From CAZWBR01 sp964632305 (GTDB taxonomy: Bacteria > Bacteroidota > Bacteroidia > Bacteroidales > Prolixibacteraceae), in contig CAZWBR010000018.1 in NCBI GenBank assembly GCA_964632305.1, positions 7,728 to 71,727 on the forward strand: a stretch of DNA of 64,000 nt, read 5' to 3'. The notes under the pieces are model-generated. The model was not told the origin of the DNA. It did not search any database and saw only the letters and a program-made list of their open reading frames with translations. Shown here piece after piece: positions 17,537-25,508 of this stretch. The position numbers were made by a program, and so were the translations under genes. Within the stretch, counting starts at the first letter, position 1. Each line of letters starts with the position of its first letter.

Positions 17537-17563
17537 AGGCTGTCTGAAAAGGCAGCCTTTTTT
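17537..17563 (+). terminator. intrinsic terminator after pheS
   Basis: AGGCTG (17537-17542) pairs with CAGCCT (17553-17558) and is followed by a T6 run. It is 28 bp past the stop. Confidence 0.85.
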
Positions 17564-17772
17564 GTATTCCTCTGATTGGCTGCAACGCTGAAACAGAAGA
17601 AATAAGATTTTGGTTCAACGCTTCGGATGGCTGATTTTATTGTGAAAATCCGGTTATGGAGACTTAAAGCAGATCGGTTTAGTCTGTCAGCCGGATTTAT
17701 TTATAACATAAATATAGAGAATGCCTTTTTGGGACCCTCTTGGGCGGGAGCCATCTCCTGTTCCGGGTCGGG

Positions 17773-17897
17773 TCATCGTCAGGGTTGCTCCTAGGTTTCT
17801 CTTAGGTTCCTCCTAGGTTCCTGTTACCTACCTAAGAGAAACCATATAGGAGCCTAAGAAAAAGCATGGTGTAACCCCGGATTTGACCCTGGGATGA
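17773..17897 (+). repeat. 11-nt direct/inverted repeat element, copy A
   Basis: Four head-to-tail 11-mers at 17783-17826: GGTTGCTCCTA, GGTTTCTCTTA, GGTTCCTCCTA, GGTTCCTGTTA. After a 6-nt spacer (17827-17832) come inverted units: TAAGAGAAACC (17833-17843, an exact complement of unit 2) and a diverged one at 17844-17854. The array is bounded by an outer inverted repeat: TCATCGTCAGGGT (17773-17785) and ACCCTGGGATGA (17886-17897). It lies between the convergent ends of pheS and infB, with no coding potential. Same plan as copies B and C. Confidence 0.8.
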
Positions 17898-17929
17898 ACT
17901 GAGGTAAGGGGGGCCGGGGACAGGTATAA

Positions 17930-17962
17930 AGTGACCGGGTGACTCCAAGTCACCCGGTCACT
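17930..17962. repeat. perfect 15-bp inverted repeat with 3-nt loop
   Basis: Arm AGTGACCGGGTGACT (17930-17944), loop CCA, exact complementary arm (17948-17962). No T-run follows on either side, so it is not a standard intrinsic terminator. The remaining bases of the 600-bp pheS-infB gap (about 17564-17770) show only an imperfect AAATCCGG/CCGGATTT pair near 17647-17699. Confidence 0.85.
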
Positions 17963-18056
17963 AAGTTTATCATTGGTCTTGTATGGATTTGATTGGGCGA
18001 ATCTTTTTCAAAGTGCGCAGAGCATGGATGAATCAGTATTTCACTATCAGTAGTAA

Positions 18057-18088
18057 TAAAAAAGCACGACTTTGATTGTCGTGCTTTT
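18057..18088 (-). terminator. intrinsic terminator after infB
   Basis: AAAGCACGAC pairs with GTCGTGCTTT across a TTTGATT loop; the A-run at its left gives a U-tract on the minus strand. It lies 20 bp past the infB stop. Confidence 0.9.
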
Positions 18089-18107
18089 AATAGATCTATG
18101 TTTTATA

Positions 18108-21100
18108 TCAAAGTGTTTTTGCAACTTCTACTTGTTCGAAGGCTTCGATAAAATCACCTACCTGTATGTCGTTGTATCCGTTGACATTCAGACCACATTC
18201 ATAGCCTTTGGCAACATCTTTCACATCGTCTTTAAAACGTTTCAGTGAGCCAAGATCGCCTGTAAAGACCACGATACCGTCGCGGATTACGCGCACCTTC
18301 GAATTGCGGGTGATTTTTCCATCCCTGACGATACAGCCGGCAATGGTTCCCACCTTGGTGATTTTGAATGCTTCAAGAACTTCGGCAGTACCTTTGACTT
18401 CTTCCTTGATTTCGGGTGCAAGCATCCCTTCCATGGCCGATTTGACCTCGTTGATCGCATCGTAGATGATCGAGTAGAGTCGGATATCGATCTCTTCTTT
18501 CTCGGCCAGCTTACGCGCACTTAACGAAGGACGGACCTGGAAGCCAACAATAATAGCGTTGGAGGCTGAGGCAAGCATAACATCGGATTCGGTGATTTGA
18601 CCTACCGCTTTGTGGATAACGTTCACCTGGATCTCCTCGGTGGAGAGTTTGATCAACGAGTCGGAGAGGGCTTCGATTGAGCCGTCCACGTCGCCCTTGA
18701 CGATGACATTCAATTCCTGGAAATTTCCGATGGCAATTCTTCGTCCGATTTCGTCGAGGGTAATATGTTTCTGAGTCCGCAGACCTTGTTCGCGTTGTAA
18801 CTGTTCGCGTTTGTTGGCAATCAAGCGTGCTTCACGTTCGCTTTCCATCACATTGAATTTGTCACCGGCCTGGGGTGCACCGTTCAATCCAAGGATTAAA
18901 ACCGGTTCGGCTGGACCAACCTGGTCGACCCGCTGGTTTCGCTCGTTAAACATCGCCTTGACGTGGCCGAAGTTTTGACCGGCCAGGATGACGTCTCCCA
19001 CTTTCAGTGTGCCGGATTGAACGAGAACTGTGGCCACATAACCGCGTCCTTTATCGAGTGATGATTCGATGATCGAACCGACAGCCCTTTTGTTCGGGTT
19101 GGCTTTCAATTCAAGCATTTCGGCTTCGAGAAGAACTTTTTCCAATAATTCGTGGACGCCGAGACCGCTCTTTGCAGAGATGTCGTGCGACTGGTATTTA
19201 CCGCCCCATTCTTCAACGAGGTAGTTCATATTGGCGAGTTCATTTTTGATCTTTTCGGGATCGGCCGAGGGTTTATCTACTTTATTGATGGCAAAGACAA
19301 TTGGGACACCGGCTGCCGAAGCATGGTTGATGGCCTCAATAGTTTGCGGCATCACATTATCGTCAGCTGCGACGATGATGATCGCGATATCGGTGACTTG
19401 CGCACCGCGGGCACGCATGGCGGTAAATGCTTCGTGACCAGGGGTATCGAGGAAGGTGATCTTACGACCGTCTTCGAGGCTCACATTATAGGCCCCGATG
19501 TGCTGGGTAATACCACCGGCTTCACCGGCAATTACATTGGCTTTACGGACATAGTCGAGCAATGATGTTTTCCCATGGTCGACGTGTCCCATGACGGTGA
19601 CAATCGGTGGCCTTGGAAGCAAATCCTCTACTTTGTCCTCTTCTTCGACAATAGCTTCCTGTACTTCAACAGAGATAAATTCGACCTTGTAACCAAACTC
19701 GTCGGCTACGACGGCCATCGTTTCAGCGTCAAGGCGTTGATTGATCGATACAAACATTCCTAATGACATACAGGTAGCAATGACCTGTGTAGGATTAACG
19801 TCCATCATGGAGGCCAGTTCGTTGACCGAGACAAATTCGGTGACCTTGATCACGTTTTTGTTCATTTCGGCACGGGCGCTCTCTTCGGCCATCCTTTCGG
19901 TGAAAGCCAATCGTTTATCCTTACGGTGTTTGGAGCCTTTGGTCTTCTGTCCTTTTGTAGTCAGACGGGCCAGGGTCTCCTTTATTTGTTTTTGAACGTC
20001 TTCTTCGTTTACCTCTTGTTTAGCGGGGACTTTTTTCTTTACCACAAGAGCCGATTTTTTCTTTCCCTTCTCTTTTTTCTCTTTAGGCTCTTCTGTTTTT
20101 TTCTCGATGATAGAGACTTTTTCCTTACCATCTTTTTGAACGCGTTTCCGTTTTTTCTTTCGTGAAAGGCGGTCTTCTTCCCTTCCTACGGCTCCTTTTT
20201 TCGGAGCTTCAGTTGGCAATTCGATTTTACCGATCACTTTAGGACCGGAAAGGACTTCTCGCGATATTTTGAAGATTTCTTCTTCTTTGTCAACATCTTC
20301 CTTTTCGAATTCAACGGTGGGTTTGAGTTCCTTTTCGGGACGAGGGCGTTGTTGTTCGGCGAGCGATTTTTGGGTAACCAGTTTTTTCTTATTCAGAATA
20401 ATCTCCTTTTTCGGTTTTTCTGCCGGTTTCGGGGGATTAAGGTCAATTTTCCCAAGAATCGTCAAGCTTGGTTCTTTTTGCTGTGGCACATTCGAGATCA
20501 ACTCCGGTTCTTGCTCGTTTTGGGCAGGTTTGGGTTCTTCCGATTGAATTACCGGGGGTACTTCAATTTTATTCTCGATCGCCGGCTTAACAGGTTCTTC
20601 TTTCTTAACCGGTTCAGCAGGTTTTTCCGCTTTTTCTTCTTTAGGTGCGGAGGGCGGTTGAACCTGGGGTTCTTCTGCTTTTATTTTGGGCTTATTGATC
20701 TGTTCGAGGTCGACATTTCCAACTACCTTAATGGTTGGTTTTTCGGATTTGCTGACCGGGACAGCCTCAGGGGTTACCGGTTTTGCCGGTTCCTGAATTT
20801 TCTCTTTGGGATGGGAAACAGTGGAGTCCTTGATCAATACGGAGGATTCTTCGGCCTCTTCCTCTTCGGCAATATGACTATCTGCATGAATGTCTTCAAT
20901 CGATACCGACTCCTTCTTGGTCCGTACATGGCGAAGGTTTAACTTATCGGCTTCGATCCGGGCTTCATGGTCTTTTTTGAACTGTTTTTCCAATAATTCC
21001 TGGACGTCCGGTTCGATTTTTGCATTCGGATCCGAAGATATTTTTAATCCCTGCTTATGGAGGTATTCTACCAACGTAGAGATCCCCACGTTAAGTTCGC

Positions 21101-21143
21101 GTGCAATTTTACTAAGTCTTGATCCTTTGTTGCCTGTAATCAT
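18108..21143 (-). CDS. infB: translation initiation factor IF-2
   Basis: GTPase of 1011 aa that brings fMet-tRNA to the 30S subunit. It has the IF2_N domain at residues 1-50 (SRLSKIARELNVGISTLVEYL), a long low-complexity Lys/Glu/Pro linker to about residue 420, a second IF2_N-like segment and then the G domain: G1 GHVDHGKTS near residue 517, G3 DTPGHE, G4 NKVDKP. The C-terminal domains II to IV end in the tRNA-binding C2 domain. The linker is longer than in E. coli (890 aa total). Last gene of the rimP-nusA-infB operon, 61 bp after nusA. Confidence 0.97.
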   Translation of the reverse strand: MITGNKGSRLSKIARELNVGISTLVEYLHKQGLKISSDPNAKIEPDVQELLEKQFKKDHEARIEADKLNLRHVRTKKESVSIEDIHADSHIAEEEEAEESSVLIKDSTVSHPKEKIQEPAKPVTPEAVPVSKSEKPTIKVVGNVDLEQINKPKIKAEEPQVQPPSAPKEEKAEKPAEPVKKEEPVKPAIENKIEVPPVIQSEEPKPAQNEQEPELISNVPQQKEPSLTILGKIDLNPPKPAEKPKKEIILNKKKLVTQKSLAEQQRPRPEKELKPTVEFEKEDVDKEEEIFKISREVLSGPKVIGKIELPTEAPKKGAVGREEDRLSRKKKRKRVQKDGKEKVSIIEKKTEEPKEKKEKGKKKSALVVKKKVPAKQEVNEEDVQKQIKETLARLTTKGQKTKGSKHRKDKRLAFTERMAEESARAEMNKNVIKVTEFVSVNELASMMDVNPTQVIATCMSLGMFVSINQRLDAETMAVVADEFGYKVEFISVEVQEAIVEEEDKVEDLLPRPPIVTVMGHVDHGKTSLLDYVRKANVIAGEAGGITQHIGAYNVSLEDGRKITFLDTPGHEAFTAMRARGAQVTDIAIIIVAADDNVMPQTIEAINHASAAGVPIVFAINKVDKPSADPEKIKNELANMNYLVEEWGGKYQSHDISAKSGLGVHELLEKVLLEAEMLELKANPNKRAVGSIIESSLDKGRGYVATVLVQSGTLKVGDVILAGQNFGHVKAMFNERNQRVDQVGPAEPVLILGLNGAPQAGDKFNVMESEREARLIANKREQLQREQGLRTQKHITLDEIGRRIAIGNFQELNVIVKGDVDGSIEALSDSLIKLSTEEIQVNVIHKAVGQITESDVMLASASNAIIVGFQVRPSLSARKLAEKEEIDIRLYSIIYDAINEVKSAMEGMLAPEIKEEVKGTAEVLEAFKITKVGTIAGCIVRDGKITRNSKVRVIRDGIVVFTGDLGSLKRFKDDVKDVAKGYECGLNVNGYNDIQVGDFIEAFEQVEVAKTL

Positions 21144-21204
21144 AATTTACCAAACAGTTTATTTTGCTAAAAACCCTTCCGGTTTGCCAAGCGCCACTGC
21201 ACTC

Positions 21205-22443
21205 TTATTCAAACTCGGATTTAAAAATACGTAAGACCTCATCAACCGTCTCTTCCTCGAGGTCGGTACGTCTGATCAACTCTTCGCGAGTAAGGTTGAG
21301 GACATTGCGAGCCGTGTCGCAGCCGATGGCTTTCAGTTGATCCAAAACCCAGTCGTCAATTTCATCGGCGAACTCATCCAGGTTGACATCTTCTTCGTCA
21401 GCAGCTTCGCGTTCGCGGTAAACATCGATATCGTATCCGGTTAGCTGGCTTGCCAGTTTAATGTTCAAACCACCTTTCCCAATCGCGAGGGAGACTTCCT
21501 CCGGTTTGAGGTATACATCGGCACGGTTATCGTTGGGGAATATTTTGATGGAAGAAATTTTTGCCGGATTCAAGGCTCTCTGAATGTAAAGCTGGACATT
21601 GTTTGTGAAATTAATCACATCAATATTCTCGTTTCGCAATTCTCTCACGATACCATGAATACGGGAACCTTTCATCCCCACGCAAGCGCCAACGGGGTCG
21701 ATTCGTTCATCGTACGATTCCACTGCCACTTTAGCTCTTTCGCCGGGAATCCTGACAATTTTTTTAATGGTAATCAGGCCATCGAATATTTCGGGGACCT
21801 CCAATTCGAAGAGCCTTTCAAGGAAGACCGGGGAGGTACGCGACAAGATGATGTAAGGGCTGTTGTTTTTCATCTCCACTTTGATGACCACGGCTCTCAC
21901 ACTGTCGCCTTTACGGAAGAAATCGGATGGGATCTGTTCCGTTTTGGGCAGCAGAAGTTCATTGCCTTCGTCATCGAGCAGTAACAGTTCTTTTTTCCAA
22001 ATCTGGTATACTTCGCCGGTAACGATTTCTCCGATTTTGGTTTTATATTTCTGGTAGATATTGTCTTTTTCCAGTTCAAGGATCCTTGAGGCCAGGTTTT
22101 GGCGGAGATTCAGGATAGCCCGTCGGCCAAAATCAATAAATTTTACCTCGTCGGTAACTTCTTCACCGACTTCATAATCGGTGTCAATTTTCTTTGCCTG
22201 GCTTAACGAGATCTGAAGGTTAACGTCAGACAGCTCATCGTCTTCTACCACGATGCGGTTGCGCCAAATTTCAAAGTCTCCTTTATCGGGATTGATGATG
22301 ACATCAAAGTTTTCGTCTGTGCCAAATTGTTTTTGAAGTACGCTCCTGAAAGCGTCTTCCAGAACGCTCATCATGGTGGCACGGTCAATATTCTTTAGCT
22401 CCTTAAACTCCGAAAATGTGTCAATCAAGTTCAGGTTGTCCAT
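21205..22443 (-). CDS. nusA: transcription termination/antitermination factor NusA
   Basis: RNA polymerase-binding factor of 412 aa that controls pausing, termination and antitermination. Domain order: N-terminal RNAP-binding domain (residues 1-125), S1 domain (about 130-200, start GEIVTGEVYQIWKKE), KH1 and KH2 (about 230-345, with GACVGMKGSRIHGI and AIGKGGLNIKLA). A short acidic and helical tail (residues about 350-412, VNLDEFADEIDDWVLDQL) follows. It is 13 bp downstream of rimP, the universal arrangement. Confidence 0.96.
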   Translation of the reverse strand: MDNLNLIDTFSEFKELKNIDRATMMSVLEDAFRSVLQKQFGTDENFDVIINPDKGDFEIWRNRIVVEDDELSDVNLQISLSQAKKIDTDYEVGEEVTDEVKFIDFGRRAILNLRQNLASRILELEKDNIYQKYKTKIGEIVTGEVYQIWKKELLLLDDEGNELLLPKTEQIPSDFFRKGDSVRAVVIKVEMKNNSPYIILSRTSPVFLERLFELEVPEIFDGLITIKKIVRIPGERAKVAVESYDERIDPVGACVGMKGSRIHGIVRELRNENIDVINFTNNVQLYIQRALNPAKISSIKIFPNDNRADVYLKPEEVSLAIGKGGLNIKLASQLTGYDIDVYREREAADEEDVNLDEFADEIDDWVLDQLKAIGCDTARNVLNLTREELIRRTDLEEETVDEVLRIFKSEFE

Positions 22444-22456
22444 ATCTTCACGGTTT

Positions 22457-22915
22457 TTATTTGAAGGTAATAACGGATTTTACTGTTTTTATCTGTTCGA
22501 AAGGAAATGTGAGCGTTTTGGACTCCTCAATCTTCTTTCCGTCAACTTTTGTTTTAATCACGGTTTCAATGGTGAAACCTGCATCATCGGCATTCTTCAG
22601 GATCCCGGTCAGTTTTTTCCCTTCAAGGGTAACGACTTCAACTTCTTTGCCAATATTTTTTTTGTATTGGTTCACGACTTTGAAGGGGTGTGTTAATCCA
22701 GGGGATGAAACCTCAAGGGAGAAATCTTCGATTTCGCGGTCGAATTGATGCTCGATATAACGACTGATTTCAACGCACTGATCGATGCTTAATCCTGAAA
22801 AACTATCCAGGGTAACGGTTATTGCATTACCCGTACCGATGGTTATATCGACGATGAACATGTCGTCGGACAATTTTTCTTCGACCAGATATTGTACTTG
22901 CTCTTTTGTTATCAT
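22457..22915 (-). CDS. rimP: ribosome maturation factor RimP
   Basis: 30S assembly factor of 152 aa. The N-terminal domain has DMFIVDITIGTGNAITVTLDSFSGLSIDQCVEISR and the family motif FSLEVSSPGLTHPFK marks the link to the C-terminal SH3-like domain. The start MITKEQVQYLVEEKL at 22915 is chosen; the frame extends upstream to 22978, but that part contains the promoter (22976-23007) and the leader hairpin (22933-22953). First gene of rimP-nusA-infB. Confidence 0.94.
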   Translation of the reverse strand: MITKEQVQYLVEEKLSDDMFIVDITIGTGNAITVTLDSFSGLSIDQCVEISRYIEHQFDREIEDFSLEVSSPGLTHPFKVVNQYKKNIGKEVEVVTLEGKKLTGILKNADDAGFTIETVIKTKVDGKKIEESKTLTFPFEQIKTVKSVITFK

Positions 22916-22932
22916 TGTTAACCTTAATAAAA

Positions 22933-22953
22933 TAGGGGACATCGTGTCCCCTA
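22933..22953 (-). promoter_or_regulatory. leader hairpin upstream of rimP
   Basis: TAGGGGACA (22933-22941) and TGTCCCCTA (22945-22953) form a perfect 9-bp stem with a 3-nt loop. Read on the minus strand it is followed by TTTTATTAAGG and then the rimP ATG 17 bp on. From the predicted start (about 22969) the hairpin occupies about +17 to +37 of a 53-nt leader. It has the form of an attenuator, though the U-tract is short. Confidence 0.65.
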
Positions 22954-22975
22954 ATCCTTCGATTATTCTCCGCTG

Positions 22976-23007
22976 CAAAAATATACATTTACTCTGAAGT
23001 ATGCAAA
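22976..23007 (-). promoter_or_regulatory. promoter of rimP-nusA-infB
   Basis: On the minus strand, TTTG (23007-23004), a 20-bp spacer and TATTTTTG (22983-22976): a full match to the Bacteroidota housekeeping consensus and the best promoter in the window. Confidence 0.8.
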
Positions 23008-23136
23008 TATTTTGTAGCGTAAGGAGGAGAAAGTTTTTTTGAATGAGGATGTTGTGAATTTTATTCCCGATTTGATCGGAACATTTTTTAATTTTGGGGA
23101 CTCGGTTTGTAATGACCCATCTATATTTTTTTAAGA

Positions 23137-24378
23137 GTGAAGAATAAAATTATCAACGATCCGGTATGGGGTTTTATCGACCTGAAGGCCGGCCTGATTC
23201 TTGATCTGATAGAACATCCCTATTTTCAACGGCTGCGAAGGATCAAGCAGTTGGGTCTCTCTTCGATGGTCTATCCCGGGGCCAACCATACCCGTTTCGA
23301 ACATGCCATAGGGACGATGCACCTGGTGCGGTCGTCCCTTGATGTGCTGAAGGAGAAGGGGCATAAGATCTCGGAAGATGAATCGGAAGGGGTGATGGCG
23401 GCCCTCTTGCTGCATGATATTGGGCATGGTCCTTTCTCTCATGCCCTTGAGGAGAGTATTGTTAAAGGAGTATCGCACGAAGAGCTTTCGCGGTTCTACA
23501 TGTACGAATTGAATGACCGGATGGAAGGTCGGCTCGATCTGGCTATTCAGATCTTTCGGGATCAATACCCGAAGAAGTTCCTGCACCGGTTGGTGAGCAG
23601 CCAATTGGATATGGACCGTCTCGATTTTTTAAGACGCGACAGCTTCTATTCCGGGGTTTCAGAGGGAGTCGTCTCCTCCGACCGTATCATTAAAATGTTA
23701 AATATCCGGAATGATGATTTGGTCGTTGAAGCCAAAGGGATCTATTCGGTCGAGAAATTTCTGATTGCCCGCCGGTTGATGTACTGGCAGGTTTACCTGC
23801 ATAAGACGGTTGTTGCAGCAGAGAAGATGATGATCAATCTGTTGCGCCGGGCTTCCGAATTGGTGGAGTCGGGCGTCGAGGTTCCGGCCACACGCAACCT
23901 GGAGGTTTTTCTCAAACAACAAATAACAGGGCATGATTTTTGGTCGGATGAGCCGGAAAAACGAAAGAGCGCCCTCGATCATTTTGCCCGACTGGACGAT
24001 GCCGATATCCTCTGTTCGATCAAAGATTGGACCGGACACCCCGATAGAGTACTCTCTTTACTGTCCGGTTATATTATTGATCGGCGGCTATTCAAGATTA
24101 AATTATCGCAGAAGCAGGTGAGCGAAAAGCGGATAAGTGAGATGAGGGAACAAACTGTCGCGGCATTGGGATTAAAACCGGAGGAGATCGGTTATTTCCT
24201 CTTTACCGGTGAGATCACCAACAGCGCTTACAGTGCAGAGGAAGAACGGATCCTTATCCTTTACCGGAACGGGAAGTTAAAGGATATTAGTGAGGCCTCG
24301 GACATCAATTTGGAGGGACTTACCAAGAATGTGCGCAAACATTTTGTGTGTTATCCAAATAAATCGATATCGGGATAA
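23137..24378 (+). CDS. HD-domain phosphohydrolase (dGTPase/SAMHD1-like)
   Basis: Protein of 413 aa starting at GTG. The HD metal site is visible as YPGANHTRFEHAIGTMHL (first His), LLLHDIGHGPFSHALEE (His-Asp pair) and a later QLDMDRLDFLRRDSFYSG (last Asp). This layout is that of dNTP triphosphohydrolase-like proteins such as YwfO or SAMHD1, which hydrolyse dNTPs or nucleotides. The substrate is unknown. In Bacteroidota this family commonly sits just upstream of lpxD, as here, with 44 bp between; lpxD has its own promoter box inside that gap. Confidence 0.88.
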   Translation: MKNKIINDPVWGFIDLKAGLILDLIEHPYFQRLRRIKQLGLSSMVYPGANHTRFEHAIGTMHLVRSSLDVLKEKGHKISEDESEGVMAALLLHDIGHGPFSHALEESIVKGVSHEELSRFYMYELNDRMEGRLDLAIQIFRDQYPKKFLHRLVSSQLDMDRLDFLRRDSFYSGVSEGVVSSDRIIKMLNIRNDDLVVEAKGIYSVEKFLIARRLMYWQVYLHKTVVAAEKMMINLLRRASELVESGVEVPATRNLEVFLKQQITGHDFWSDEPEKRKSALDHFARLDDADILCSIKDWTGHPDRVLSLLSGYIIDRRLFKIKLSQKQVSEKRISEMREQTVAALGLKPEEIGYFLFTGEITNSAYSAEEERILILYRNGKLKDISEASDINLEGLTKNVRKHFVCYPNKSISG

Positions 24379-24389
24379 TGATTATTAAT

Positions 24390-24397
24390 TATTTTTG
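24390..24397 (+). promoter_or_regulatory. -7 box TATTTTTG of lpxD
   Basis: Exact TAnnTTTG match in the short gap after the HD gene; the predicted start near 24404 gives a leader of about 19 nt. No clear -33 TTTG. Confidence 0.55.
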
Positions 24398-24422
24398 CAC
24401 CAAATTTTTTAAAAATTAACAG

Positions 24423-25460
24423 ATGGAGTTTTCGGTCAATGACATTGCAGCGATCCTTAGGGGAACCGTTGAAGGAGACGGGGCTATCAAGGTATGCAGC
24501 ATCTCTAAGATTGATCAGGGAATACCCGGAACCCTTTCGTTTCTATCAAATCCGGCTTACACTAAATATATCTATACCACTCAGGCATCGGCTGTGATTG
24601 TGAAGAAGGATTTTATCCCGGAGGAGCCGCTTTCCTGCACACTGATCAGGGTTGATGATCCATATACTTCATTGGCAATGCTGCTCAATATGTATGAACA
24701 AAGCAAACCCGTGAAGAGGGGTATTGAGCAACCATCATTTATCAGTTCTTCGGCTAAGATAGGCGATAATATATATATAGGTGCGTTCTCTTATATCTCT
24801 GATAAGGTGGTCCTTGGGAAGAACGTCAGGGTTTATCCCCAGGTCTATATCGGTGAGAATGTCGTGATCGGTGAAAATACGGTTATCAATGCCGGGGTCA
24901 AGATCTATGCCGATTGTAAGATTGGGGCCAACTGTATCATCCATTCCGGGGCTGTGATCGGCGCCGACGGATTTGGGTTTGCCCCCTCTTCCGATGGAAG
25001 TTATTCGAAAATTGCCCAGGTTGGAAATGTCGTCATTGAAGACTTTGTTGAGATTGGAGCTAATACGACGATTGATCGTGCGACGATGGGTTCAACCTTT
25101 ATCCATAAGGGTGTCAAACTGGATAATCTGATCCAGGTGGCCCATAATGCAGAAATCGGTGAAAACACGGTTATGGCAGCCCAGACCGGGATCGCCGGTT
25201 CCACCAAGATCGGTAAAAATTGCATGTTCGGAGGCCAGGTAGGCATTGCCGGACATCTCACCATCGGTAATGAGGTTAAGCTGGGTGCACAGGCGGGTGT
25301 CCTGGCTTCGATAGAAGATAAAGCTGTCCATACCGGTACTCCGTCGCTTGACCATCGTACGTTTATGAAATCGTATGCAGTCTTCAGAAGCCTGCCGCAG
25401 ATGCGGAAGGATATTTTTGAGCTGCAAAAGATGTTGGTCGATAATTCTTCTGAGAAATAA
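24423..25460 (+). CDS. lpxD: UDP-3-O-acylglucosamine N-acyltransferase
   Basis: Third enzyme of lipid A synthesis: adds a 3-hydroxyacyl chain to the 2-amino group. It has an N-terminal uridine-binding domain (residues 1-100, with LSFLSNPAYTKYIYTTQASAVIV), then a left-handed beta-helix of hexapeptide repeats (about 105-300, e.g. IGENVVIGENTVI). The catalytic His is in LIQVAHNAEIGENT. The length of 345 aa is normal. Start of the lpxD-lpxC/fabZ-lpxA operon. Confidence 0.95.
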   Translation: MEFSVNDIAAILRGTVEGDGAIKVCSISKIDQGIPGTLSFLSNPAYTKYIYTTQASAVIVKKDFIPEEPLSCTLIRVDDPYTSLAMLLNMYEQSKPVKRGIEQPSFISSSAKIGDNIYIGAFSYISDKVVLGKNVRVYPQVYIGENVVIGENTVINAGVKIYADCKIGANCIIHSGAVIGADGFGFAPSSDGSYSKIAQVGNVVIEDFVEIGANTTIDRATMGSTFIHKGVKLDNLIQVAHNAEIGENTVMAAQTGIAGSTKIGKNCMFGGQVGIAGHLTIGNEVKLGAQAGVLASIEDKAVHTGTPSLDHRTFMKSYAVFRSLPQMRKDIFELQKMLVDNSSEK

Positions 25461-25508
25461 TTTTAAAGTATATATTCCGAATCGGAAATTAAGTTGAAAT
25501 TCTGAGTA

